From positions 2,046,001-2,110,000 of the forward strand of contig NZ_CP094469.1 of NCBI RefSeq assembly GCF_023347295.1: 64,000 bases of DNA, given 5' to 3'. Positions within the stretch are counted from its first letter, which is position 1, and each line of letters starts with the position of its first letter. The notes beneath the pieces are model-generated. The model was not told the origin of the DNA. It saw only the letters and a list, made by a program, of their open reading frames with translations, and ran no database searches. The DNA is from Faecalibacterium sp. I3-3-33. Lineage in GTDB: Bacteria; Bacillota; Clostridia; Oscillospirales; Ruminococcaceae. The position numbers were made by a program, and so were the translations under genes. This document shows positions 42,061 to 51,004 of this stretch, piece by piece.

Positions 42061-44147
42061 GGTAAAGGCTTCTGCTCCAGCAGGTCTGTCATGCTGCGCA
42101 GGCTGATGCCAAGGGTGGAAAGGTTATGCAGCATTGCGCTGGTAGCCGGGGGCAGAATGCCCAGTGCGCCCAGAAGGATGAGCGCGGAGTTGAAGCTGAG
42201 GACAAAGCGGTAATTGCTGCCCACCCGCTTTTGCAGGGCGTTGGCAATAGCTTTCAGGGTCACCAGCTCTTCCAGACTGTCGGCGCGGATGGTCACATCG
42301 GCAATTTCCCGGGCGATGGCAGCACCGGAATGGATAGCGATGCCGATATCTGCCGCCGACAAGGCAGGAGAATCGTTGATGCCGTCTCCGATCATCACCA
42401 CCGTATGTCCCTCGGCCTTGGCGTCGCGGACAAAGGCAGCTTTATCCTCCGGCAGCACCTCTGCAAAGCAGCGGTCTACCCCCACCTGCGCCGCAATGGC
42501 GCGGGCGGTGCGGTCACTGTCGCCGGTCATCATGACAGTCTGGGTGATGCCCAGTCTCCGAAGCTTATGCAGCACCTGTGCCGCCTCCGGGCGCAGGGGG
42601 TCTGCGATGCAGATGACCCCTGCCAGCACCCCGGAAGCAGCCAGATACAGGTGGGAATACTGGGGGTCCAGCGCATCGAACTTTGCCTGTTCCCCTGCCG
42701 GGATGGTGCAGCCCTCGTCCTCAAAAATGAAGTGGGCGCTGCCGATGACCACCCGCGTGCCGCCCACCCGGCTGGCAATGCCGTGCGCCACGATATACTC
42801 CACCTCGGAGTGCATCTCCTCGTGGGAGATGCCCCGCTCCCTGGCAGCACGGACAACGGCGTTTGCCATGGAATGAGGGAAGTGCTCTTCCAGACAGGCG
42901 GCAAGCTGCAATACCTCCCGCTCCTCGCAGCCGGAGAAAGGCACTACCTGCACCACCTGCGGGGTGGCGTGGGTGAGGGTGCCGGTCTTATCGAACACGA
43001 TGGTGTCTGCCTTTGCCAGCGCTTCCAGATACTTGCCGCCCTTTACGGTGATGTGGTATTCCCCGCACTCCCGCATGGCAGAGAGCACCGCCAGCGGCAT
43101 GGAAAGCTTCAGCGCACAGGAGAAATCCACCATCAAAATGGAGATGGCGCGGGTGACGTTGCGGGTAAAGGCATAGGTAGCCACCGTACCGGCAAGGCAC
43201 CACGGCACCAGACGGTCGGCCAGCTGCAAAGCCCGGTTCTCAGTGCCGGACTTGAGCTTTTCCGATTCCTCGATCATCGCCACGATCTTATCGTAGCGGT
43301 TAGCACCGCCTTCGGCCTTGGCCACAAGGACGCATTCGCCCTCTTCCACCACCGTGCCTGCGTAGACGGTGGCACCGGTGGTCTTGCGCACCGGCATGGA
43401 CTCGCCGGTCAGGGCGGCCTGATTCACCATGGCTTCACCCTCCAGTACCATGCCGTCCAGCGGGATCATGTTGCCGGAGCGCACCACTACCTCGTCCCCG
43501 GCGTGAACGCGGGTCAACGGCACCAGCACCTCGCCCTGCGGGGTGCGCACCCAGACCTTATCCACGTTCAGTGCCATGCTGCGGGCAAGGTCATCCAAGC
43601 TCTTTTTCCTTGTCCACTCTTCCAGCAGGCTGCTCACCGTCAGCAGGAACATCACCGACCCTGCGGTGCTGTAATCGCCCCGCAGGAGGGAGGCGGTGAT
43701 GCTGAGCGCATCCAGCACCTCTACTTCCAGCTTGCGGTGCAGCAGGCAGCGGATCCCCTTCCAGATAAAGGCGATGGAGCGCCACACCGTATATGCCGCC
43801 GCGATGGGCGCGGGCAGGAACACCTTGCGGAACACCCGGCCCGCCACAAGGTTGACCATCTTTTCCTGATATTCCTGATTGATTTTCCGGCTGTCGTGAG
43901 AGGTGACCAGCACCTCCAATTCTTCGTTGTCAAAGCGGTAGGCTGCCAGCAGGGCGGCGGCGTCCTTCCGGCTGCCCCGGTAGGTCAGCACCACATCTCC
44001 GGTGCGCTCGCAAACGGTGGCTTTCTGGATGTTCTCCTGCCCGTTCAGGTAGGCTTCCAGCACATCTGCCCGGTGCAGGGTCATGCGCACGGCGCAGACG
44101 TGCACCCGCATCCGTCCCTTACCTTCATGTAAGATCGTACATTTCAT
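42057..44147 (-). CDS. P1B-6-type heavy-metal P-type ATPase, ferrosome FezB-like
   Basis: 696 residues from MKCTILHEGKGRMRVHV. The first 75 residues form an HMA-like domain without the C-x-x-C pair. TGES actuator motif is in NQAALTGESMP, the phosphorylation site in FDKTGTLTH, the N-domain HP in EHFPHSMAN, and the hinge in VMIGDGINDSPAL. The membrane metal site reads DFSCALKLSMP; an S-C-A triplet defines the P1B-6 group, whose characterised member FezB loads iron into ferrosomes. The small gene upstream is of the family that accompanies FezB. Iron is thus the likely substrate, by homology. The gene is convergent with the polyferredoxin operon. Confidence 0.82.
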   Translation of the reverse strand: MKCTILHEGKGRMRVHVCAVRMTLHRADVLEAYLNGQENIQKATVCERTGDVVLTYRGSRKDAAALLAAYRFDNEELEVLVTSHDSRKINQEYQEKMVNLVAGRVFRKVFLPAPIAAAYTVWRSIAFIWKGIRCLLHRKLEVEVLDALSITASLLRGDYSTAGSVMFLLTVSSLLEEWTRKKSLDDLARSMALNVDKVWVRTPQGEVLVPLTRVHAGDEVVVRSGNMIPLDGMVLEGEAMVNQAALTGESMPVRKTTGATVYAGTVVEEGECVLVAKAEGGANRYDKIVAMIEESEKLKSGTENRALQLADRLVPWCLAGTVATYAFTRNVTRAISILMVDFSCALKLSMPLAVLSAMRECGEYHITVKGGKYLEALAKADTIVFDKTGTLTHATPQVVQVVPFSGCEEREVLQLAACLEEHFPHSMANAVVRAARERGISHEEMHSEVEYIVAHGIASRVGGTRVVIGSAHFIFEDEGCTIPAGEQAKFDALDPQYSHLYLAASGVLAGVICIADPLRPEAAQVLHKLRRLGITQTVMMTGDSDRTARAIAAQVGVDRCFAEVLPEDKAAFVRDAKAEGHTVVMIGDGINDSPALSAADIGIAIHSGAAIAREIADVTIRADSLEELVTLKAIANALQKRVGSNYRFVLSFNSALILLGALGILPPATSAMLHNLSTLGISLRSMTDLLEQKPLP

Positions 44148-44172
44148 TGCTTTTCTTACCCCTCTGCGTAAA

Positions 44173-44196
44173 AAAGAGCCGCCTAAGCGGCGGCTC
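44173..44196 (-). terminator. Terminator-like hairpin between the fezA-like and fezB-like genes
   Basis: On the minus strand GAGCCGCC and GGCGGCTC pair around CTTA, followed by TTTTTT, 12 bases after the small gene and 26 bases before the ATPase start. It probably lowers ATPase expression relative to the small protein by partial termination. Confidence 0.75.
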
Positions 44197-44208
44197 CGTT
44201 GCGACATA

Positions 44209-44487
44209 TCACTCTGCGGTCTGCTCTTCTTCAGCCGTATCCTCGATGACCTCCTGTGCAGCCTCGGCAGCGCGGCTCTCGTTGATGGCCTTTGCATCGG
44301 CAAGGATGTCACCGGCCTCTTCCTGCACCTTATTCACGGTCTGCATGGTGCAGTCCTTCATCCGCAGCACCGCAGCGGTGGTCTGGGTGTAGACCTTTTT
44401 AGCGTCCTTGCTGGACAGCACCTTGAAACCGGCAGAACCGAACACCACACCGCCCAAAAACAGTGCAAGCTTTTTTGCATCAAACAT
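44209..44487 (-). CDS. DUF6110-like small protein, ferrosome FezA-like
   Basis: 92 residues from MFDAKKLALFLGGVVFG, with GAGGGG upstream. A Gly-rich hydrophobic helix (about 6-20) is followed by KVLSSKDAKKVYTQTTAAV and an amphipathic helical stretch ending in an acidic tail. This pattern matches the small protein family found next to P1B-6 ATPases, including the ferrosome-associated FezA of Clostridioides difficile, as far as I can judge from recall. It would sit in the ferrosome membrane with the ATPase. The longer in-frame extension upstream to 44586 has no similarity and was not used. Confidence 0.7.
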   Translation of the reverse strand: MFDAKKLALFLGGVVFGSAGFKVLSSKDAKKVYTQTTAAVLRMKDCTMQTVNKVQEEAGDILADAKAINESRAAEAAQEVIEDTAEEEQTAE

Positions 44488-44558
44488 ATTTACCCCTCGT
44501 TTCTGTATTTTCCATCTGTGTGCCCACGCCCGGAGCGGGGCAGGCTCTTTATCTTTAT

Positions 44559-44586
44559 ATTGTAGCACGCTTTCGGGCTTTTTCAA
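44559..44586 (-). promoter_or_regulatory. Promoter of the fezAB-like genes
   Basis: On the minus strand TTGAAA (44586-44581), a 16-base spacer and TACAAT (44564-44559). Confidence 0.75.
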
Positions 44587-44600
44587 TAGTTTTCGACGAT

Positions 44601-44616
44601 GTTAGGTCGCATTAAC
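44601..44616 (-). promoter_or_regulatory. GTTAG-N6-TTAAC operator upstream of the fezAB-like promoter
   Basis: GTTAG-GTCGCA-TTAAC has one mismatch to the GTTAG-N6-CTAAC repeat found before the Tp47-like operon. It lies 15 bases upstream of the -35 box. A further half site GTTAG is at 44620. Together these link both units to one regulator (inference). Confidence 0.5.
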
Positions 44617-44681
44617 ATTGTTAGCGGCCGTATTCCATCCCGCAAGCGCAATTCGCCGATGTACCGGTTCTTCAGCCTTCG

Positions 44682-44867
44682 TTACCATTTCTTTCTGTAC
44701 CCGCAGACGCAGTAGAGTCCGCCGGGTCTCAAGACCCGGAAAACCTCCCGATAGGCAGCCTCCTTATCCGGGAACGCGTGAAAGCCGTTCAGCGACAAAA
44801 CAATATCAAACGCGCCGTCCGCATACGGAAGTGCGCCCGCATCCCCCACCGGCTTGAGTGGCCGCAC
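44682..44867 (-). pseudogene. Fragment of a class I SAM-dependent methyltransferase
   Basis: A 61-codon frame reads GDAGALPYADGAFDIVLSLN followed by a block ending REVFRVLRPGGLYCVCGYR, which is motif II to motif III of a Methyltransf_11 protein. The SAM-binding G-x-G motif that should precede it and the C-terminal third are absent. The frame has no ribosome binding site. It is a remnant between the fezA-like promoter and the DUF4832 gene. Confidence 0.75.
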
Positions 44868-44879
44868 ACCAAAAATCAG
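44841..44879 (+). repeat. Direct repeat, left copy, flanking the Pel-like operon
   Basis: ATCCCCCACCGGCTT is followed by GAGTGGCCGCACACCAAAA. The copy at 58165-58214 has the same two blocks separated by 14 extra bases, with two substitutions in the second block. The two copies bracket the 13-kb Pel-like cluster. In the left copy the sequence forms part of the methyltransferase remnant. Confidence 0.6.
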
Positions 44880-44911
44880 GTCTTATGAAATTCTACTTTT
44901 TGCGCAGCAGC

Positions 44912-46270
44912 TTACAGCAAAATCGTTCTTCCGTTTTTCCGCGCCGCTTTCATGGCAAACCGTACTGCATCACGGCCTGTCATTGGATCCACGATCCCAA
45001 TCGTCAGATGTTTTGGGCTGCGCAGCAAACGCTTCCATCCTCTGCCAATCAGTTCCTGTGCATCTGCCCCTTCCAGCGTGACCGATACTTTTTGGCTCTT
45101 CCCCGGCATCAGCTCCGGCAGGGACAGCGGCAGACGCGCCGTGCACAGAGTGCCGCCCGCTGCATCCTCCAGATAAAGATTCACGGGCCAATCCCAATAG
45201 AACGGTGCTGCGCCCTCGTTTGCCACAGTCAGCTCTGCGGAAACGCCGTCTGCGCACAGGATCAGCTTTAGCTTTGTTATCCGGAGCCGATAGCCCAACC
45301 GCTTCAGCACGGCATTATATCCTTTTGTATCCTTTACCGGTGCCGTTTTTGGGCCCAGAAAGCTCATGTGCGACATTTCCAACAGGTGCAGCGTGCGGGA
45401 AAGATTTTGCTCCAGCATATCCTCCATGGAAAGGCTGCTGGTGAACTCGCCGCCCACCGGGGCATCCTGCCAGAGATCTGGCATAGGCGTCAGCGCATCG
45501 GGTTCATTGCCGTACCAGCCGCCCTCTGCGATCCATCCTAACCACTCCATGGTGTCTTGTTCCTCGCCGGTCATATCGTTATAAAGGCCGAGGCTTTGTT
45601 CGGCCGCGAAGCGGAACGGCCTGCGCATCAGCAGTTTCGCCGTAGGAAAAGCGGCAAGGTAATCTGCGGCATACTCGTCCCGGATCGTCTCGTCCGGCAT
45701 GGCCACCAGGCCATCTTCACTTTTGATGTGCCACTCGCCCCAGTGGCCAAGGCTGCCCAGCTCCACATAGGAAACAAAGCCGTCCGTGCCCAAAAACTCC
45801 GCCAGTGCATAAAGCACACGGTGATGCGCTGCCCGGAACACCGCATTGGCATAGTTTGGAGAATAGCCTTTTCCATAATCTGTATCGTACCAGCTGCCAT
45901 CCTTTGTCTGCGCATAAAGCCAGTCCGGTATATCCAGATGCGTCTCTTGTCCCGGCACATCGCAAACAAAGCGGATCACCAGATGGATTCCCTGCTCCCG
46001 CAGCGCGGCAAAGCCGTATTTTTCGCTGATCGTCTCCCACGCATAAACGCCCTCTTCCGGCTCTGCCTCCCGCCATGTAAGTTCCAGATAGCGGAGCGTT
46101 GCATCGCCAGCCTCTGCGGTATCGATCATCGGTGCGTAACCGATCTGAGCATTCGGAAATGCGCCGTCATCCGCAGCATAGGTTCTTGTTTTTGTGGTCG
46201 ATGCGATCATTGCCACTCCCATCCCCAGCAGACAGAGCCCTGCCGCCAGGATCTTTGATATTTTACCCAT
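44912..46270 (-). CDS. DUF4832 secreted/anchored glycosidase-like protein
   Basis: 452 residues from MGKISKILAAGLCLLGMG, with GGGGAG upstream; residues 1-32 are a signal sequence or anchor. A TIM-barrel-like region (about 40-300) has LELTWREAEPEEGVYAWE, HLVIRFVCDVPG and GSLGHWGEWHIKSEDG, in which Glu residues sit where retaining glycosidases have theirs. The C-terminal DUF4832 beta-sandwich follows. Enzymatic activity is not established for the family. It is last in the Pel-like operon and overlaps the DUF4956 gene by eight bases, so it may trim, bind or export the polysaccharide. Confidence 0.82.
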   Translation of the reverse strand: MGKISKILAAGLCLLGMGVAMIASTTKTRTYAADDGAFPNAQIGYAPMIDTAEAGDATLRYLELTWREAEPEEGVYAWETISEKYGFAALREQGIHLVIRFVCDVPGQETHLDIPDWLYAQTKDGSWYDTDYGKGYSPNYANAVFRAAHHRVLYALAEFLGTDGFVSYVELGSLGHWGEWHIKSEDGLVAMPDETIRDEYAADYLAAFPTAKLLMRRPFRFAAEQSLGLYNDMTGEEQDTMEWLGWIAEGGWYGNEPDALTPMPDLWQDAPVGGEFTSSLSMEDMLEQNLSRTLHLLEMSHMSFLGPKTAPVKDTKGYNAVLKRLGYRLRITKLKLILCADGVSAELTVANEGAAPFYWDWPVNLYLEDAAGGTLCTARLPLSLPELMPGKSQKVSVTLEGADAQELIGRGWKRLLRSPKHLTIGIVDPMTGRDAVRFAMKAARKNGRTILL

Positions 46271-46928
46271 GATACTCCCCGTTGTACTGGATGAGGGTGA
46301 CATCCTGCACCCCATTTACAGCACGGATACGGTCCGCAAATTCCATATTGGGGTCTTTGCAGAATACCTCTACCGCCATCTCGGTATTTTCGCCCCGCAT
46401 GGTCTTGGATTTGACTGCATACTTGATGCGTCCCAGTGCCCGGACGATATCATCTCCGGCCTCAGTACCCACATAGTGGATCACCGCAATGTACACCCGG
46501 CCTTTAGCCTGCCAGTGGGAGAACAAATAGATCATGGCGATCATGACAGCCGCCGTGACCAGCCCCAGTGCATACATTCCGGCGCCCGCCGTGATGCCCG
46601 TAGTGATAGACCAGAACAGGTACAACAGATCCAGTGGGTCCTTGACTGCGGTGCGGAAGCGGACGATGGACAATGCGCCCACCATACCAAGGGAGATGAC
46701 CACGTTGGTACTGATGGCCAGCGTGACCATGCAGGTAAGCACGCACATTCCCACCAGCGTTACCGCAAAGCTGCGGGAGTATACTACGCCCGTATAGAAT
46801 TTGCGGTAGACCAGATAAATAAGGATGCCCAGCGCCAGCGCCGCCAGCAGCGCCACCGCAAGCTTAGGCGCATCGTACTGGATAAAGGCATTCAGGACAG
46901 ATTTTTTGATAAAGTCTTTTGTGCTCAT
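46263..46928 (-). CDS. DUF4956 integral membrane protein
   Basis: 221 residues: four transmembrane segments between about 22 and 135, the family block SLGMVGALSIVRFRTAVKDP (about 80-99) with LLYLFWSITTG, and a soluble C-terminal ferredoxin-like domain (about 140-221). DUF4956 genes are regularly next to VTC-domain and CotH genes in bacteria. The function is unknown; the basic R-F-R-T region could form part of a polyphosphate or nucleotide path. It starts 22 bases after the VTC gene stop. Confidence 0.88.
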   Translation of the reverse strand: MSTKDFIKKSVLNAFIQYDAPKLAVALLAALALGILIYLVYRKFYTGVVYSRSFAVTLVGMCVLTCMVTLAISTNVVISLGMVGALSIVRFRTAVKDPLDLLYLFWSITTGITAGAGMYALGLVTAAVMIAMIYLFSHWQAKGRVYIAVIHYVGTEAGDDIVRALGRIKYAVKSKTMRGENTEMAVEVFCKDPNMEFADRIRAVNGVQDVTLIQYNGEYHG

Positions 46929-46950
46929 GGTTCATTGTATTCCTTTTCTC

Positions 46951-47742
46951 TCAGGTTTCGTTCCAGTATTCAAACCCGTGCCGATATGCGGTCTTATCGC
47001 AGCACAGCACATACTTGGAAACGGCAGTCAGCTCCTGCGCACGGGGCGGGAGGATGTCCCGCACGATCTGCGGCAGATACTCTGTAAATTTTACTTCCAT
47101 TACCAGTTTACCCGGTTCCAGCACCGGCAGGGCGGGAAGCGTGGGGTCGAAGATTTCCCAGCTGCCCACAGCAGCCCGAACGTCCATATCAAAGGTGACA
47201 CGCACTGTGCCGGCGTCCATGATCCACGGTTCCCGGTCGTAATCCACGATGACCCGGGGACGGAGCACATTGCATACACACTCGGTGTAGAACTCCTGAC
47301 ACAAACGGTGGGGACTGTGCAGCAAAAAGGCATAATCTCCTGCTAAGATCTGCTCAAATTCCGTCCGGGTAAGGGGTGCGGCTTCTTTATAGATGTAACT
47401 GCCGAATTTTTTCTTTCGTTCCAGCTTGATGCTGCGGTCGCTGCAATTATAAATGCGGATGCGGTACTTTTTGCGCAGCAGCACACCGGCATCTTTTTCC
47501 TCGTAAGCAGTATTCCAATAATCATCAAAATAAAGGCTGCGGATGAAGTACCCGCCCTGCTGCGCGTGAGGGTCCAGATGAAGTACCGGAGCCAACCTCA
47601 CAGTCAGCTCTGCCTTGTCCGCGTAGGAGATCAGATATTTCAGCTCGTGGCGGTAGGCTTCCGTATGGTTGCGGGGCTGCGGGGCCAGCAGTTCTTTTCC
47701 CCACTCCAGGCACTGCTGCCAGAGCGCGGACTCATTCTTCAT
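46951..47742 (-). CDS. VTC-domain protein, polyphosphate polymerase-like
   Basis: 263 residues from MKNESALWQQ, with GAGG before the ATG. The tunnel-fold VTC domain shows YRHELKYLIS (about 29-38), RSLYFDDYWN, RKKYRIRIYN, IKLERKKKFGSYIYKE and LVMEVKFTEYLP, giving the alternating basic and acidic residues that bind polyphosphate and metal in Vtc4-type polymerases. The family makes polyphosphate from ATP in eukaryotes; the bacterial members are less studied. The start overlaps the CotH gene by 11 bases. Confidence 0.87.
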   Translation of the reverse strand: MKNESALWQQCLEWGKELLAPQPRNHTEAYRHELKYLISYADKAELTVRLAPVLHLDPHAQQGGYFIRSLYFDDYWNTAYEEKDAGVLLRKKYRIRIYNCSDRSIKLERKKKFGSYIYKEAAPLTRTEFEQILAGDYAFLLHSPHRLCQEFYTECVCNVLRPRVIVDYDREPWIMDAGTVRVTFDMDVRAAVGSWEIFDPTLPALPVLEPGKLVMEVKFTEYLPQIVRDILPPRAQELTAVSKYVLCCDKTAYRHGFEYWNET

Positions 47743-49534
47743 AGATATCCTCCACCACGGTGCCGTCCGGCTGGATGTAAAAACATTTGACGCCGTACAC
47801 CTTGCCGGTATCGATGACGTAGTAATCAAAGGCATCCTGCGTATAGCCGGAAGCGTTGGTAGCCCGCACCCGGATAAAATACTGACCCGCACCGGGAGAC
47901 TCCGCCTGCGCCACGGGCAGCACAACGTGTTCCTGCCGGTAGAGCACCTGCCGGAACTGGTAATCCCGGGCAAGTTCCACCGTATAGGTGATACCCTCGG
48001 CATCAAAATCATAGGAGGGGTCCCAGTTCAGCTGGAGCACGCCGTTCTGAAGAGAGGGCGTACCAATGTAGAACGGCATGGGGTAATAGTAGCCCTCCGG
48101 GTACTGCTGATAATTTTCCTCAATTTCCTCCGGCAGTGCCTGCGCCACCGTATTATACTGCGTTCTTGTAAGGGGCAGATGCTCCATGTCCGGCATTTGC
48201 CAGATGTACTGCTCGGTGATGGTGCGGTAATGCGCCGTCATCTCCTCGATCCGGTCGGCATTCAAATATTCATGCAGTTCCTGTACTGCGGTATCCAATA
48301 CCTCCCGATAGCTCGCGGTCTGAAGGCAGCGGCGGAACAGCACATTGCACCAGTAGTTGCTGATGCCCCTCTCCCAGCTTTCAGCATCTGTAAAGCGGAC
48401 AAGTTCGCGTTCTTTACGGCAAAGCATATCATCATTATCCCAGTCCAGCAGATACCATGTGCTGGAGTTTTGCGGGCTGTAAAGATACATATTGCGGCTC
48501 TGGGTATCGGCATTGCCCGTCAATAGCTGAAACGCCATCCAGTAGGCAATATTCTCCGCATCAAAATATGTTTCCAGCAGCTTTTCCATCGGCTGAGATT
48601 CGTCGTTCAGCTTTTCCAGCATCTCGATGAGTTTGCTGTGGTCGCTGTTGCCCTTCGTTTCCAGATAAGAATCAAATTTTGCCTGATCGAACGTAGGGTC
48701 GGTGGTAAGCTTGATGGCATCTTCATAGCGGTAAAACTCAAAGAAATTCACCTTGTACAGCTGCCCTGTGGAATCCAGTCCATGGGCTTTCAGGGCTGTC
48801 TTGTTCAGCTGTTCCACCTGCGTATACAAGCCATAATCTTCAAAAACACCACTGGAACTGTTGGTCAGATCTTTCACATAAAGATGGACAAACTGGGTGC
48901 GCAGCCCCATCATCTGGTCGATTCCCTTAATAAGGTCATAGGCCATTTTGTTGCGGAACCGCAGTCCTTCGCTCATGTGCTTGTTCAGCGCGATGGTGCG
49001 CTGACCGCGCCAGCTTCCTTTATTTTTCTTGAGTTTGATCTTATAGTTTTTTTGGTCATTCCGGCTGGAGGTCTGACCGCGGATCTGCACTGTGGCGTTG
49101 GGGGCTTCCACCGCATAACCCAGTTCCCCGGGCAGAGGGCCATTTTCATCGCCCACCTGCAAAAGGGCATTGACCTGATAGCGGGGCACCCCCATGGCCT
49201 CATAATCGTAGACCGAATAATGGTTGATCTCTGCCCAGCTGTGGTTGGTGTTCTCGCTGTCATTGCCCCGGCTCACGGTCAGGTACATCGTCACCACGCC
49301 GCTGTCATCATAGACCGTGTAAAGTTCCGGGTTATCCCGCAGGTGAACACTGTTGATATCTTCCAGCGGAGCCTTTTCCACCTTGTCCGCCGCTTTATTC
49401 CCAGACGCCGCCTGTGAACCGGCAGCGCTCTCTGTACTCCCGGCCGGCAGCACAGCACAGCCCGCACACAGCCCGGCCAGCGCCACACCCAGCCCCAGTA
49501 CCCTGCGGCGTGGGATGAGATCTCTATCCTTCAT
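47732..49534 (-). CDS. CotH-family kinase lipoprotein
   Basis: 600 residues from MKDRDLIPRRR, with GAGAGGG upstream. The lipobox LCAGC gives lipidated Cys26. The CotH atypical kinase domain spans about 120-470: QIRGQTSSRNDQKNYKIKL is the N-lobe with the ATP lysine, and YLLDWDNDDM holds the metal-binding aspartates. A C-terminal fibronectin-like region (about 495-585, LQLNWDPSYDFDAEGITY) follows. CotH phosphorylates spore-coat proteins in Bacillus; here the protein would act outside the membrane on a surface protein or polymer (inference). It overlaps pelG by 11 bases. Confidence 0.88.
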   Translation of the reverse strand: MKDRDLIPRRRVLGLGVALAGLCAGCAVLPAGSTESAAGSQAASGNKAADKVEKAPLEDINSVHLRDNPELYTVYDDSGVVTMYLTVSRGNDSENTNHSWAEINHYSVYDYEAMGVPRYQVNALLQVGDENGPLPGELGYAVEAPNATVQIRGQTSSRNDQKNYKIKLKKNKGSWRGQRTIALNKHMSEGLRFRNKMAYDLIKGIDQMMGLRTQFVHLYVKDLTNSSSGVFEDYGLYTQVEQLNKTALKAHGLDSTGQLYKVNFFEFYRYEDAIKLTTDPTFDQAKFDSYLETKGNSDHSKLIEMLEKLNDESQPMEKLLETYFDAENIAYWMAFQLLTGNADTQSRNMYLYSPQNSSTWYLLDWDNDDMLCRKERELVRFTDAESWERGISNYWCNVLFRRCLQTASYREVLDTAVQELHEYLNADRIEEMTAHYRTITEQYIWQMPDMEHLPLTRTQYNTVAQALPEEIEENYQQYPEGYYYPMPFYIGTPSLQNGVLQLNWDPSYDFDAEGITYTVELARDYQFRQVLYRQEHVVLPVAQAESPGAGQYFIRVRATNASGYTQDAFDYYVIDTGKVYGVKCFYIQPDGTVVEDIYEE

Positions 49535-51002
49535 TTGCCCTCTCCTCTCGCTCTGTTCCTTTTTTATGTTCCAAGAACAGCCCCAGCCGGGTGAAGTGCC
49601 CGGCTTTTGTTTCTGCCACAATAGGCTGCTGCCCCAATACCCGATAGGGCAGGTTGGCTGTAAAGACATCCAGCCGGAACAGCGTGACCAGATAAAACAG
49701 TGCCGCCCCGATCAGAAAGCCGAACCCATAAAACACAGGGTCAAACGCCATGGAAAGCGCTGTAAGCCCGCTGGCTGAAACAGCAAATACCACGGCTGCT
49801 GCGACAGCCCCTCCGTAATCCGTAAAGTAAAGCAGGATCATCAGGACGGTGTTGCCCACGGCGTAAAGGCCGTACCCTACACACAGGGTGCGGAAGTAGC
49901 CGTGCATCAGGTCGTTGAACCCAAGAGGCAGCAGATCCAACAGGGCACCCTCCAGCGAGAGTACCGCCGCTGTGACGAACAGCTGTTTGAGCGCCGTGAA
50001 CCGGAGTTCCCGGTTCAGCACAGCCAGCATCTCCTCCTCTGCCGTGACGATATCCCCCACAACGCCTCCATCGTTGAACAGGCTGTAGTAGTTCCGGTAT
50101 TTGGGGTAAAAATTGACCTCCACCGACACCACAAAATTCACGCTTGTGACGAGAATGGTCAAAAACGCAATAAGGGCAGGCACATCATAATACGGAGCCC
50201 CATAAAACAGGCCTTTGACCTGTACCCCCGACGGGCCTGCCCAGCAGATGACAAGGTGGGCAAACAGCCCGATGTTGGTGCACAGCCCCGTAAAGGCCAG
50301 CGGTAAAAACGCATCCACCCAGCGCAGGAACGTCCACGGGCTCTCATCGCTCTGCGGGAAGTAGCGGCAGAGCAGCACTACATCCCAGACCATCATCAGG
50401 CCGTAGCCCATGGTCACAGCAAAGAGCATTCCTTCCAGCACCGGACAGCCCAGCAGCACCACCAGTACGAACCCCAGCCCAAACGCCAGCACAATAGCTG
50501 CCAGAAACGAACAGAGGATGCCCCGGTAATCCTTGATGGCGGTCAGGTAGCTCATGGCGTTCCAGTTCACGATCATCTCTGCAAAAAGCCACAGGCAGAG
50601 CAGCCCCTGCAAAAGAGTTGCTCCTGAAACAAGCAGAAACAGCCCATACAGCGTGCAGCCCAGTACAAGCATCAGGCTGCTGGAACCCCAGAACGATGGC
50701 AGGATGGTCTGCTCCTGTTCCTCATACAGCATATCTGCCAGATACCGTGTTACCGGCATGGAAAAGAAGCTGGTGACCGTAAGGGAAAACAGCAGCGTAT
50801 AGGTGATCATACAGACCAGCAGATCCTGTTGCTCCCGCTGGGCATTCACCCAGCCGCAGAGCAGCAGAATACCAAACTGAAGCACAACGCCCAGCAGCAT
50901 GGGGCCGGTGCAGATGATACCCGCATAGCCGTAGGCCCGCAAGGAGGCAAACAGCCCTTTGCGGCGGAACAGCTTTTTCAATTCAAATCCAATTCCTGCC
51001 AT
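49524..51002 (-). CDS. pelG: PelG, inner-membrane polysaccharide flippase/transporter
   Basis: 492 residues with twelve hydrophobic segments and the family start MAGIGFELKKLFRRKGL. PelG belongs to the MATE/MOP flippase superfamily and moves the Pel polymer across the membrane in a complex with PelD and PelE. The last 45 residues are a hydrophilic tail. It begins two bases after pelF and overlaps the CotH gene. Confidence 0.93.
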   Translation of the reverse strand: MAGIGFELKKLFRRKGLFASLRAYGYAGIICTGPMLLGVVLQFGILLLCGWVNAQREQQDLLVCMITYTLLFSLTVTSFFSMPVTRYLADMLYEEQEQTILPSFWGSSSLMLVLGCTLYGLFLLVSGATLLQGLLCLWLFAEMIVNWNAMSYLTAIKDYRGILCSFLAAIVLAFGLGFVLVVLLGCPVLEGMLFAVTMGYGLMMVWDVVLLCRYFPQSDESPWTFLRWVDAFLPLAFTGLCTNIGLFAHLVICWAGPSGVQVKGLFYGAPYYDVPALIAFLTILVTSVNFVVSVEVNFYPKYRNYYSLFNDGGVVGDIVTAEEEMLAVLNRELRFTALKQLFVTAAVLSLEGALLDLLPLGFNDLMHGYFRTLCVGYGLYAVGNTVLMILLYFTDYGGAVAAAVVFAVSASGLTALSMAFDPVFYGFGFLIGAALFYLVTLFRLDVFTANLPYRVLGQQPIVAETKAGHFTRLGLFLEHKKGTEREERANEG

Positions 51003-51004
51003 GG

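Noticed and set aside
42126..44132. A 668-codon plus-strand frame opposite the P-type ATPase gene
   Set aside because: No motif is recognisable, and the ATPase on the minus strand has every catalytic motif.
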